The position numbers and the translations under genes are program-made. Below are positions 11,453-21,643 of a stretch of 64,000 nucleotides of DNA, piece by piece. Positions within the stretch are counted from its first letter, which is position 1. The number at the start of each line of letters is the position of its first letter. The stretch comes from Phaffia rhodozyma (Eukaryota; Basidiomycota; Tremellomycetes; Cystofilobasidiales; Mrakiaceae), in NCBI GenBank assembly GCA_014706385.1, contig JACGZH010000006.1:1116001-1180000 (forward strand). Reading direction: 5' to 3'. Under the pieces are notes generated by a model, which worked only from the letters and a program-made list of their open reading frames with translations, was not told the DNA's origin and searched no databases.

Positions 11453-12540
11453 CTACTGTCCAGAAGAAAGAGTTGGAAACCGGAAAGACTCTAGCACACC
11501 CTCGGTCCAGAGGGATTCATCATATCCGATATGCTTGTCAGGTACCCAGGCTAGATAACACATATCGCTTGATTGACCAGGTTTACTCTCCGAAGCCGGC
11601 ACAGTCGAACGAGAGAGATAAAGGGGTTGAAAGTTGTTCTTCATCATTACTTTGCTGTTTGGTTGATTTTTTTCCAAATGATCATGTCATGTCAGTGGAA
11701 GAGACTGGCAAAGGAGGAGAAGTAGAGAACGAGAGAACGAAATGAGAGGGGTGAGAATGGAAGGGAAAGAGAAAGAGATACGGACATTGACCCAATGTTA
11801 TCAGCGAAGGCATGACCGATTACGCGTCGAGGGTCAAGATTCTCCTGATGGACGTAGTACTCTAGGACAACTTCCAGTACGGTCTACGATAATCCTAAAA
11901 ATATAAGCTTTGTGACTGTGATCTTCGAGAACGAGGAAGTAGAGACAACGAATGACGTACGCTCATCACACCCTTTCCGTTCCAAGCTGGATCTAGATAA
12001 TAGCCTACTGCCCAAGACTTCTCGTCGTCTTTCTTCGCCATATTCTCCGCTACTCGCTTGGCTCGTAGGGAAAGATCTTGGACATGAGTAAATGGATTTG
12101 GTACTATGCAGATCGTTCCCAGAAACTTCGGGCATGGGGAGGATAACGAGTTGATCGTTCGGATGACTGGAAGTGCCAGCCAGTTAGTGAGCCAATGATT
12201 CATGGATCAATCGATTGATGAACATCGATCCTTGACAAGTCACTCCAGAGCACTCTTAAGATTCAGAGTATCACACACCGATGGGACCCCTTCGTTCAGC
12301 TCCGGAATCAGCCCTTTCCTCGGCTTGCTCGATCCATCCCTCAGCCATCTGTAATGTGTACGGCCAAGGCGGTCCGGTCAAGTTCCAAGACACGTCCTTC
12401 TTATTCAGGATCTCAACCATCTGGGGAGCATCCGTAGGGAGAAAGTATGTGGTCAAGCAAATGTCTGCATGTGGTTCTCTGAGTGGGAGTTGATCCTTTA
12501 AGCTTGATGGAAGAGGGAAAGCAAGTGAGCAGGATGACAT
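11453..12540 (-). CDS. GNAT-family N-acetyltransferase (RimJ/RimL-like)
   Basis: Exons (5' to 3'): 12540-12279, 12166-11961, 11883-11786, 11654-11453; 255 residues. Similarity to the GNAT fold: LTTYFLPTDAPQMVEILN near the start, then WNLTGPPWPYT, the beta-strand stretch WAVGYYLDPAWNGKGVMS (motif A region, with the acetyl-CoA loop), LEVVLEYYV, and NIGSIKVMMKNNFQP, which matches the usual N-x-x-S-x-x-V-x-x-K-x-G/N-F element. GNAT enzymes of this type acetylate small molecules or protein N-termini; the substrate cannot be read from sequence. The donor after NIGSI is GTCCGT, a variant used elsewhere in this window. The start ATG is the first in frame with the family-like region; an upstream in-frame exon cannot be excluded. 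Confidence 0.82.
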
Positions 12541-12915
12541 GGTTAGCAGAATAGATGTGTATCCATACGAGTTGGTTGATTCTCCCCGGACGTGTCCGAA
12601 GGTAATCGGTTATTAGGGTTATATTGAAGGCTGTGTCCCATGTGACACAACGCCACATATCTTGAAAATTCGATCTCGTTCCTGCCGATCGGTCCGGTCG
12701 GACGGTTCTTTCCGTCGGCCTAGACGTATCGGATCCGTCGCGCGCGGTCGTTCAACATTGTTTCATTCTGAACCTCCATCCTGTTCTCCATCTTGCCTTC
12801 ATTCTTTCTTGCTTTCGCGTCTCACACAGACAGAAAGACGAACAGACAGACAGACAGACATATAGATATATTCTCATCTCATAATTCAATCAAGACTGGC
12901 ACACTCGCCATACCC
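12541..12915. promoter_or_regulatory. Divergent promoter, GNAT gene / Ser-rich protein gene
   Basis: A 375-bp region between start codons on opposite strands. It contains a CG-rich patch (about 12690-12760) and an ACAG tetranucleotide repeat just upstream of the plus-strand ATG. Confidence 0.45.
12825..12862. repeat. ACAG tetranucleotide microsatellite
   Basis: Imperfect then perfect ACAG units, followed by a TATAGATATA stretch, lying in the 5' leader 54-91 bp before the ATG at 12916. Confidence 0.8.
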
Positions 12916-14587
12916 ATGTCTCCGTACGCGACTCCCAATGGGAATCCGTTCTTGCCACTTCGGATGCCTGGTAATCCACAGGCAGACCAGACCGTGCTGT
13001 TCTCACCTGGAGGAGGCGTCATCCGCCCAGGGATGGCCAGGCAGAACAGTATGGATTTCTTAGATCAAGCAGGAGCGCCTGATCTCAGTCAGGGCAGAAG
13101 AAAAGTTCTCAAGTACGATTTCGACCACTTTCTGGACCTTTCTTCTTACCATCCTCACACCTCTTCTTCGTCTCTCTTTCTTTAGCCTCTCGGCTAAATT
13201 GCAACAGACATCTCGGATCGCTCCTCTTCCATCGTCCACCAGTTTCATACCAAGTCACTCAACTGGTTTCACCATGTTTGGATCCGAGCTCTCACCGAAG
13301 TCGATGCCAGCCGACCTAGGGAAGCCCCTTTTGTTGGATTCCCTGGATCCTATTGCCGGAGAATTTTCATCGACAGCCCTCAGTTTAGAATCTGGGCTCG
13401 AGTTAAGAGCGGGGACGAAGAAGAAAGGAAAAGATCGTGAGTCTTTCAGAAACCGTTGTTGTCCTCATCTACGTATGTAACGAAGAGTCCTGATGCATCA
13501 ATGTCTTGCTTCTCGTACGCGCCACGTTCTATTCTCTCATGAAGGAGAGTTACTACCCTTGACGACGTCGCTGCCCCTTCCTCCGTCGGCCCTTCGAAGA
13601 TCTGTCACCCCAACAAGCACATCTATCCCGCTTCCCCCAGTTCCTTCCTGTATTCACACCTCTCCTCCGCCTTCCGCTTTACCCACCACTGTCTCTACGC
13701 CCCCTTCCTCGGCTCACCCTCCTTTGAAACAAGAAAGTACACCGCAGCCACAACATAATTATAACCTTCGTCGAAATTTGCGCCGGTCAGCGTCTATCAT
13801 CGGCTCCTCGACCGCACACGTGAATCCATATGTTAGAGCAGCGACTGCTGGCGCACTGAAATCAGGCTCGGGTGCTGTAGACCAATCCGTTACCATCACT
13901 ACGACTCAAGACCCACAGGGAGCGAAAGGTTTGAAAGCCCGGACAGTTGGTCGACTTACAAGAAGTGCCTCAATGGCTGGCGGACTGGCTGCCTATGCCT
14001 CAGTTGGTATGACGGATGACAGCATCAACGACGATGTCGGTTTTGTTAGGAAGAACGGCGGTCCGCAAGCAAGCGAGAGATCATCCGTCAAGACAAAGAT
14101 CACATCTAAAACGCCGATCAAAGGGTCTTCCTCATCCTCCTCTGAACCCCCAGTGCCCTCCCCTGAATCTACATTAACTCAACCAGATCTGAACGGACCG
14201 ATCGTCTTTGCTCCCTCTGGCAAGCGCCAGAAGACCACAATGCTACCTGAAGACTCTCCGAGCAAGAGAGAAGGGTCGCTGCTCTCATACTCTTTGTCTT
14301 CTGAGTCTGCAGTAACCTCAAGTAGACCGCCCTCCCAATTGACGCTATCCTTACCAGATCGACAACTCGACTGGAGGCTAGGCTCGGTCCCCTGGTCATT
14401 AAACAGCCCGGGACTGAAAGATGGCAGTGGGGTTCTGGGATTATCAAGTCCTTTTGTTGAGCTGAACCAAGCGGAGAGCGGATTGGGCCATCAGGAGCCA
14501 GATCAACGGGCGTCTTTGGAATTTTTGGCTCAGCAGGACGCTTACCCTCCAAACGCCCATTCATCAGACGCCGTCATGGACACCTGA
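12916..14587 (+). CDS. Ser/Pro-rich protein of unknown function
   Basis: Exons 12916-13104, 13208-13436 and 13545 (or 13548)-14587; about 486 residues. I do not recognise a family. The protein looks mostly disordered, rich in Ser, Thr and Pro. Two basic-Ser motifs are notable: LRRSASIIGSS and, about 60 residues later, LTRSASMAGG, each followed by a short Ala/Gly/Tyr-rich hydrophobic run (VNPYVRAATAGALKSG and LAAYASVGM). Both RRxS/TRxS contexts look like basophilic kinase (PKA-type) or 14-3-3 sites. A lysine patch GTKKKGKDR lies at the second exon end. No membrane segment or signal peptide is evident. The donor of intron 1 was taken as GTTCTC because it keeps frame; a GTACGA four bases downstream shifts it. 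The gene is divergent from the GNAT gene. Confidence 0.65.
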
Positions 14588-15075
14588 GCTTTGTCTTGCT
14601 TATTCTTAGAGAACCTTCTATTCAACTATCTTGTTCGTTTCACTCGCTATTTTCTTCGCTTTATCTGATATCTTCAAACCCTCTGCATGTTCCGGCAGAT
14701 TGTATTACCATCTTTCGCTTGGCCATAGTCATCATCTGCTGCATCTCTTGCTCTGACCTTCTGCCCTCTGTCGTATCAATCTTATCGCTCACTGTATTTT
14801 AGATTCATCTTTTCCGTTCTCACCCTACAATATCTAGTCACTTAATATCTATGTGAATCTGTTTTTGTGTATCTTGAAGATTGGGTTTGATTTCAATTTT
14901 ATTTGAATATTTGATACTTATATAAATCCAACTTAAGTATTTGTCCACAATAAGCCCCCCGTCGATTGGTCTGAGCAAAAGATACCCCGTTCTGATACCC
15001 CAAAACTACATCCTATCCATCGTTTCCTTTCCAATCCATTCCGATCCACTCACTGCAAAAAAGAGAAGAGAAACT
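14588..15075. other. Intergenic region before the complex I gene
   Basis: Holds the 3' UTR of the Ser-rich gene (T-rich, 14600-14800), an AT-rich stretch around 14880-14940, and the promoter of the NDUFV1 homologue. I see no coding exon. Confidence 0.5.
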
Positions 15076-17239
15076 ATGCTTCGAAACACAAGTCGAAGCT
15101 CCCTTAAAGGTTTGTTTCTCTTCTTTCTCATAGCAGGACAGTCGTTTTACCAGAAGGAGGAAAGAAAAGACAGAATAAGCTGACTCGGATCGAGCGATCT
15201 CTTCATCGACTGCGATTCCATCTGCATTTCGTCAACATACAGTCGTCGTCTCTCAGGCAGGCTCATCCTCCGCCCGGCTTATCACTCCCAGCGTCCGATC
15301 TCTAGCGACTGCATCTGAAGCACCACCCGTCAGGCATTACGGTGGGCTCAAAGACCAAGATCGGATCTTTACAAACGCTTACAACAGACATGATTGGCGG
15401 CTGAAGGGTGCCCAAGTGAGTTTTTAGCCTCTGGATTCGTGCTAGGACCGATAGGTTACCCGGATCGGATGATTCGCTACTTTTCCTCTAAACCGGTCAT
15501 ACTGATAGATCTTTCCTCTTTTTCTCTTTCTTCTCCTTCCTTCCTTTGTTTTAATCTTCACCGTCTTATCATCCGTTGTTTGCGTTTGGTCCTGTTTGTT
15601 CGGTCGATCGGTTGGCTTTTTTTCTCTACTCCTAGTCCCGAGGAGATTGGCACAAGACAAAGGAGATCCTTCTCAAAGGAGATTCCTGGATCATTGACAC
15701 CATTAAGAATTCTGGTCTTCGAGGTCGAGGAGGAGCCGGATTCCCCTCTGGTTTGAAGTGGAGTTTTATGAATAAACCTGGTTGGCAGAATGATCCTCGG
15801 TGAGTTTTAAAAAAAAATCTCTTTCTCTTGTTCAGAGATCCCGATCTACCTATTGATGGACATGAAAAGACATAAAAAGACATGGAATCTGACCTATCTT
15901 GATTCTGTTCAATTCTAATTCAGACCCCGATACCTTGTTGTCAATGCCGATGAGGGAGAGCCAGGTACATGCAAGGATCGGGAAATCATGCGAGGAGACC
16001 CCCACAAACTGGTTGAAGGATGCTTGGTGGCCGGACGAGCTATGAATGCTACTGCTGGTAAAGCTCATCCCATTCCTGTCTCGGGATGATTCATCAGACG
16101 ACCATGAGCTAACTTTTCATCATCTGTGCGTTCGCAGCATACATCTATATCAGAGGAGAGTTTTTCCAAGAAGCTTCCCACGTCCAGCAGGCCATCAATG
16201 AGGCCTACAAGGCTGGATTGATCGGTAAGAACGCCTGTGGATCTGGATATGATTTCGATGTCTACTTGCACAAGGGTGCCGGAGCTTGTGAGTGCGATCA
16301 ATCTGTTGCCATGGTTTGTTGCCGGTCACTAAATTATTGTTGGATTTCCTTTGAATCTGAGGGAAAATAGATATTTGCGGAGAGGAGACTGCATTAATCG
16401 AGTCGATCGAGGGCAAGCAGGGCAAGCCGAGACTTAAGCCACCTTTCCCGGCCGATGTCGGTCTTTTCGGATGCCCCTCTACGGTAGCGAATGTGGAGAC
16501 CGTTGCTGTTGCACCGACGATCGCTCGACGAGGTGGATCCTGGTTTGCTTCGTTTGGCCGGGAGAGAAACCAGGGCACGAAGTTGTTCTGTATCAGTGGG
16601 CACGTCAACAACCCATGTGTGGTCGAGGAGGAAATGTCAATTCCTCTACAGGAACTTGTCGAGAAGCACTGTGGTGGCGTCCGAGGTGGTTGGAGCAACC
16701 TTCTTGGAATTGTTCCTGGAGGATCCTCTGTTCCGATCATGCCTAGAGTCGATTGCGAAAAGGCCTTGATGGACTACGATTCTCTCAAGGACTTTGGATC
16801 TGGTCTTGGAACCGGAGCCGTTATCGTGATGAACCAGCAGACTGATATCGTGAATGCGATCGCCCGATTCTCCAAGTTCTACAAGCATGAGTCTTGTGGT
16901 CAGTGTACTCCCTGCCGAGAGGGAACGACGTTGATGTCGTCAATGATGAGCCGATTCGTTGAAGGTCGAGGATCCGAACGAGAAATCGACATGCTCTTGG
17001 AATTGACTAAGCAGGTCGAAGGTCATACCATTTGCGCCTTGGGAGACGCTGCCGCTTGGCCCATTCAGGGTCTGATGAAGCACTTCCGACCAGAGGTTGA
17101 GGCTCGAATCCGAGCATTCCGAGAGGCTAACGGTGAAGTCCTCTTTGGAGGATCGCTTGCTTCCGGGTTGGATCCTACCCGATCATTCCCTCCCAACCTC
17201 GGCCAGTTCAAAATCGAGAGTCCTAACTCGTCAGCATGA
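15076..17239 (+). CDS. NDUFV1: Mitochondrial complex I 51-kDa flavoprotein subunit
   Basis: NADH-binding subunit of NADH:ubiquinone oxidoreductase (Nuo51 in Neurospora, NuoF in bacteria). Exons 15076-15109, 15180-15415, 15636-15799, 15924-16057, 16138-16287, 16371-17239; 528 residues. The N-terminus ([11 protein letters not shown] and a Ser/Arg-rich, acid-poor stretch ending SVRSLATAS) is a plausible mitochondrial presequence. NADH/FMN motifs: [16 protein letters not shown] and [30 protein letters not shown] and the SLBB-type region follow. The N3 4Fe-4S ligands are all present: [11 protein letters not shown] plus the distal cysteine in [13 protein letters not shown]. Its presence shows that this fungus keeps a rotenone-type complex I, unlike Saccharomyces. 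Arginine codons are mostly CGA and glycine mostly GGA/GGT, as in other strongly expressed genes here. Confidence 0.97.
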
Positions 17240-17573
17240 GTGATTGTTCTGATTGAATATCTGTTGTACTTTCCCCCTTTTATCTTATTTCTCCTCTACT
17301 TTCTGTTCTTCCTCCTACACTTGTGTCTACTTTGTTGTTCTTTGTTCTGTGAAATTTCCTACACGATTGTACCGCGTACCTTTACTTCTATTCTTTACTT
17401 TTATTATTTACTTCTACTCCGTCCTTTCTTTTCTGAGTGTTTCCTTATGGTCATGCATTCTGTTCTTTTAGGGAACCCGAGGATGCCGAGGGTGCAAGAA
17501 TGCATGTGTGATGGATCATCTGTCAAGCAAAGAGAAGAACGGTGAATCTATTGCCACAGTCATCCAACCGGGG

Positions 17574-17581
17574 TGACGTCA
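17574..17581. promoter_or_regulatory. CRE-type site TGACGTCA
   Basis: A perfect 8-bp palindrome that matches the binding site of CREB/ATF bZIP factors, 568 bp upstream of the phosphoketolase ATG. Function is inferred from the motif only. Confidence 0.4.
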
Positions 17582-18078
17582 CTGAGCAAATTCGTCAACG
17601 TTCCCATCTGGCACTTATAAACCATGGATCTTGCAGCTCGGGATTCAAGAGATATCGAGCAAGGAGGACGATACGGTTCTCTCGAGTGAAAGTCCGATGT
17701 CTGAGGGAGATGTTCAGCTAGATGAGGAACAGTTCATTTGTGTAGCACAATCAATGGTACTCAGACAAGTTAGAGATCAAAAGAAAGATCTACAGCGAAT
17801 GAACGTTGCGGAGTCGCTCTCATCCGAATATGATGGGTCACCGCACAACTGACGGATAGGCTGCATCATCCTTCTGGCTTTTCCTTCCTTGCTGTCCTTC
17901 AACTGAAACCTTTATAAAGATCAGATCCCATCTTGGATCTCATGTCTCTTCTTCTTCTTCTTCCTCACTTCTAACTGTATCACCTTTGTCTTTCCTATCT
18001 GTAGCCCTATTTTCATCGATTTTCAAGCCCGTTTCTCCCCCGAATCAGATCTGGCACCTAGAAGAACAATATAGCCGT

Positions 18079-18135
18079 CACACACACACACACATACATT
18101 CACCCCAACACACACATATATATATATATATATAT
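18079..18135. repeat. CA and TA dinucleotide microsatellite
   Basis: A (CA)n run, a short interruption, a second CA run and then (TA)n, ending 13 bp before the phosphoketolase start codon, so it lies in the 5' leader. Confidence 0.85.
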
Positions 18136-18148
18136 CGCATCCTGAACC

Positions 18149-21100
18149 ATGGCTCCTACTGTAGCTCAAGGTTCGTTAGGTCTTCTCGTTGAGAGTAAAG
18201 GATAGTCCTATCTAATCAATAGTTCTTTCTCTTCTCTTCTCTTCGTCCCTTTCTCTCCGACATAGCTGAAGGAGGTTCGTTCGAGCATACCGCTTTCGAC
18301 GGATCGACCGCACCCAAGGCTTCCTCTCTAGATCCCGCGCTTGTCAATCAGCTCCTTGTCCAACTCGATCCCAAGAAGGACGCATCCTCCGTCGACCTCG
18401 AAGGTCTTCTCGCCTTTCAGAAAGCAGCAAACTACATCGCAGCTGCTCAGATCTTTTTGAGATCAAACGGCCTGTTGGAGGAAGAGCTAACGCACGGAAA
18501 CATCAAAAAGCGGCTCTTGGGACATTGGGGAACCTGCCCGGTAAGATGCTCAATTCCTATCTCTTGTATATATACCTGCCATGATCGAAGCTGCAGGAAA
18601 TGTGAGCTTTAGTTGACCATCTCATGTTCCACATCGGCTTGATGGCTATCAGGGTCTGAACTTTGTCTACGCCCACACCAACGTCTTAATCTCACACGCT
18701 CCTGATGCGGAGTAAGTGCAACATTGTCCCTGCCCACAGACTCATACTTCAACCGATACTGACGTCGCAAACTTCAATCAGGTTCGTCTTTACCACAGGA
18801 CCTGGACATGGTCTCCCTGCGCTCATGGCCACCCTCTACTTGGAAGGTGCGATCTCCAAGTTCTATCCAAAGTTTGGTCGAGACAAGGACGGATTGAAGC
18901 AGGTCGGTAATTTTCAGTATCATCTCTGTGACTTGGCAAACGATCTGAAATTATACTGATGTGTATCTTGACTGGATGACATCAATCGACAGCTTATCCG
19001 AGCGTTCTCGTTCCCTGGAGGATTCCCTTCTCATGTAAGTGGGCGCTCTCATGTGGGGGTTTGAATATGATGATATGATGAATTGCCTGCTGACCGCTTT
19101 TGGATGTCATGGGCATTGACATGTATTTCTGCAGGTCAACGCCGAGACTCCTGGATCTATTCACGAAGGAGGAGAGCTCGGATACGCGCTTGCTGTCGCG
19201 TTTGGTTCCGTCATGGACAAGCCAGAGCGAATCAACGTCGTTGTCGTTGGTGATGGAGAAAGTGAGACTGGACCAACCGCGTGAGTACTTTGTCGTGTCA
19301 TCTGTGTGTCGTCCCCTTCTGTTCCTGATAATCATCTCTCTTTAACTCAGCGCCGCTTGGCACGCTCACAAGTACCTAGATCCTGCCGAGTCCGGTGCGG
19401 TCCTTCCTGTTCTACACGTAAATGGGTTCAAGATCTCTGAGCGAACGATCCCTGGAACAATGGACGATCTCGAGCTTGCGTGCTTGTACACCGGATATGG
19501 TTACCAGGTTCGAATTGTCGAGTATGGAGCCAACCTACCCGAGAACGCTTCTGAGAAGCAGCTTGAAGAGAGCATCAACTTGGACATGGCCGCCAGTTTC
19601 AAGTGGGCCTATGGAGAGATCCAGAGGATTCAGAAAGCTGCCCGAGGAGGAAACCCGATCACCAAGCCTCGATGGCCTTTGATCATCCTTAGATCTCCCA
19701 AGGGTTGGACCGGGCCTGCCCGACTCAAGGACATCCAGATGGTTGGTACTTGGCGAGCTCATCAAGTTCCCCTTCCCAAAGCTGCTGGAGATGATTATGA
19801 GCTTGGTGTCCTCAAGGACTGGTTGGAATCTTACGGTCCAAGAGAACTCTTCAACACGGCGGGCAACAAGCATGGCGATCTCTCGAGCTCGCTTCCCTCT
19901 GATTTCGTCAACGCAGCATCTCTCCGAATCATCCCGGCCAAAGAAGAGAGGAGGTTGGGATTCAACAAGGTATGTCTGTCATCGTAGTTTCCCTAAAAGG
20001 GCTTCAGATTGCGAGCGGATGAGCTCATCATACTTCACACTATTATCGGACAGGCTGTGTACCGTGGGTACGAGCCCCTTGATCTTCCTGACTGGAAGAA
20101 GTTCTCTCACGATGTCAAGAACGGAGATGTCTCGGCCATGAAGGCCATTGGATCTTATCTCGAGGGAGTCGTCGAGAACCCTAAGAACCAGAAGAGCTTC
20201 CGAATTTTCTCTCCGGACGAGCTGGCTTCCAACAAGCTCGACGGAGTATTCAAGCACACCCACCGAAACTTCCAATGGGATCCGGAGACCGCTAACAATG
20301 GTGGCCGAGTGACCGAAATGCTTTCGGAGCACACCCTTCAAGGTCTGATGCAAGGTTATACCTTGACCGGACGAACCGGACTGTTCCCTTCCTACGAGTC
20401 TTTCCTCGGTATTGTCACTACGATGGTTGAGCAATACGCGAAGTTTGTCAAGGTCGCCGAGGAGACGACCTGGCGTGAGAAGAACCCATCGTTGAACTAC
20501 ATCGAAACTTCTACCCTTTGGCGACAGGAACATAACGGATACAGTCATCAGAACCCTGGCTTCATTGGGTCCCTTCTCGCTCTTCCCTCCCATCAGACTA
20601 GGGTATACCTTCCTGCCGATGCGAACACCGCTGTGTCCACCATCGCTCACTGCTTGCGATCCAAGAACTACGTTAACTTGATCGTCGGTTCTAAAAACCC
20701 TACTCCCTGCTGGCTCGATGCCGATGAGGCCGAAGAGCACTGTATCGCTGGAGCTTCTGTCTGGAAAAAGTACTCTACTGACGAGGGAATCAACCCAGAT
20801 GTCGTGCTTGTCGGCTGTGGAGTCGAGGTCACGTTTGAGGTCATCGCTGCGTCTTTCCTCTTGCAAGCCCAGGGTGTCCGAGTCCGAGTCGTTAATGTGA
20901 CAGATCTTATGATCCTCGGAGATGAAGGAACCCATCCTCACGCGCTCTCACCTATCGCTTTCCAGGGACTCTTCACTATTGACAAGCCTGTCGTGTTCAA
21001 CTTCCACGGATTCCCTAAGGACGTGTCATCCCTTCTGTTCTCTCGCAACGCCCGTGTTGGACGAGGAAGGTTTGATATCCTCGGTTACATCGAGCAGGGA

Positions 21101-21337
21101 ACCACGACTAGTCCGTGGTCGATGCTTCGAATGAACAAAGCGTCCAGATTCGACGTGGCTATGCGAGCAGCCGAGGCCGTCGCCGGTCAAGATCCAAACG
21201 GACGAATCTCTTCTCAGCTACAGGTCCTTCAGGGTCGATGGAAGCACGCGCTTCACGACCACGAGAAATACGTTCTCGAGCATGGAGACGATCCAGAGTG
21301 GTGTGCTGATGTCAACCCCGAGGCTGAAAAGAAATAA
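18149..21337 (+). CDS. XFP: Xylulose-5-phosphate/fructose-6-phosphate phosphoketolase
   Basis: Thiamine-diphosphate enzyme that splits X5P (or F6P) with phosphate into acetyl phosphate and glyceraldehyde-3-P (or erythrose-4-P), bypassing pyruvate decarboxylation. Exons 18149-18170, 18266-18540, 18653-18711, 18782-18902, 18993-19034, 19135-19280, 19351-19969, 20054-21337; 855 residues, normal for full-length Xfp. Family stretches: [61 protein letters not shown], the ThDP/Mg motif [70 protein letters not shown] and FNFHGFP. Codon use is strongly biased (Arg mostly CGA), which suggests high expression. No acetate kinase or phosphotransacetylase gene lies nearby. The promoter has a TATAAA 231 bp and a CRE palindrome 568 bp upstream. 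Confidence 0.97.
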
Positions 21338-21643
21338 ATCTATGATCTCTTCTTTCGTTTTTCTCTCGGACGCTAGTTTCTTTGTACATATGCTATTCTT
21401 CGTATACATGCTCTGTTCTCCATTCCTCTGATGATCGGGCAATCTATACATGTCTTTCTCTTCAATTATAGAATCTCTGTAATATGATCTTATGCTCTCT
21501 GTTCTCCCTCTTGCTTATTTATCTATGAATGAGCTTCCATTGTGTTGCGTCATGGAAGAAAGGAAACGTGCCCGCCCGAATAAGCATCCTCACTGGAGAG
21601 AAATCCAAAGTACGATGCTTAAGAATTACAACAAGACGTCAAT
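21338..21643. other. Convergent intergenic region XFP/ELP4
   Basis: 306 bp shared by two 3' UTRs, T-rich on the XFP side. No further feature seen. Confidence 0.5.

Larger units (their letters stand above)
17240..18148. other. Intergenic region upstream of phosphoketolase
   Basis: About 0.9 kb. The left part is the T-rich 3' UTR of the complex I gene. A palindromic TGACGTCA lies at 17574-17581 and a TATAAA at 17913-17918, then CTT-rich leader and a CA/TA microsatellite. A 70-codon open frame around 17640-17852 has no supporting features and is probably not a gene. Confidence 0.5.

Noticed and set aside
19979..20941. A 320-codon minus-strand open frame opposite phosphoketolase
   Set aside because: It is a shadow of the biased codon use of the real gene; no family similarity, and the plus strand is firmly Xfp.
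5441..21337. An acetyl-metabolism gene cluster (CAT2 plus phosphoketolase)
   Set aside because: The two genes are separated by about 10 kb and several unrelated genes on both strands; there is no shared promoter or cluster signature.
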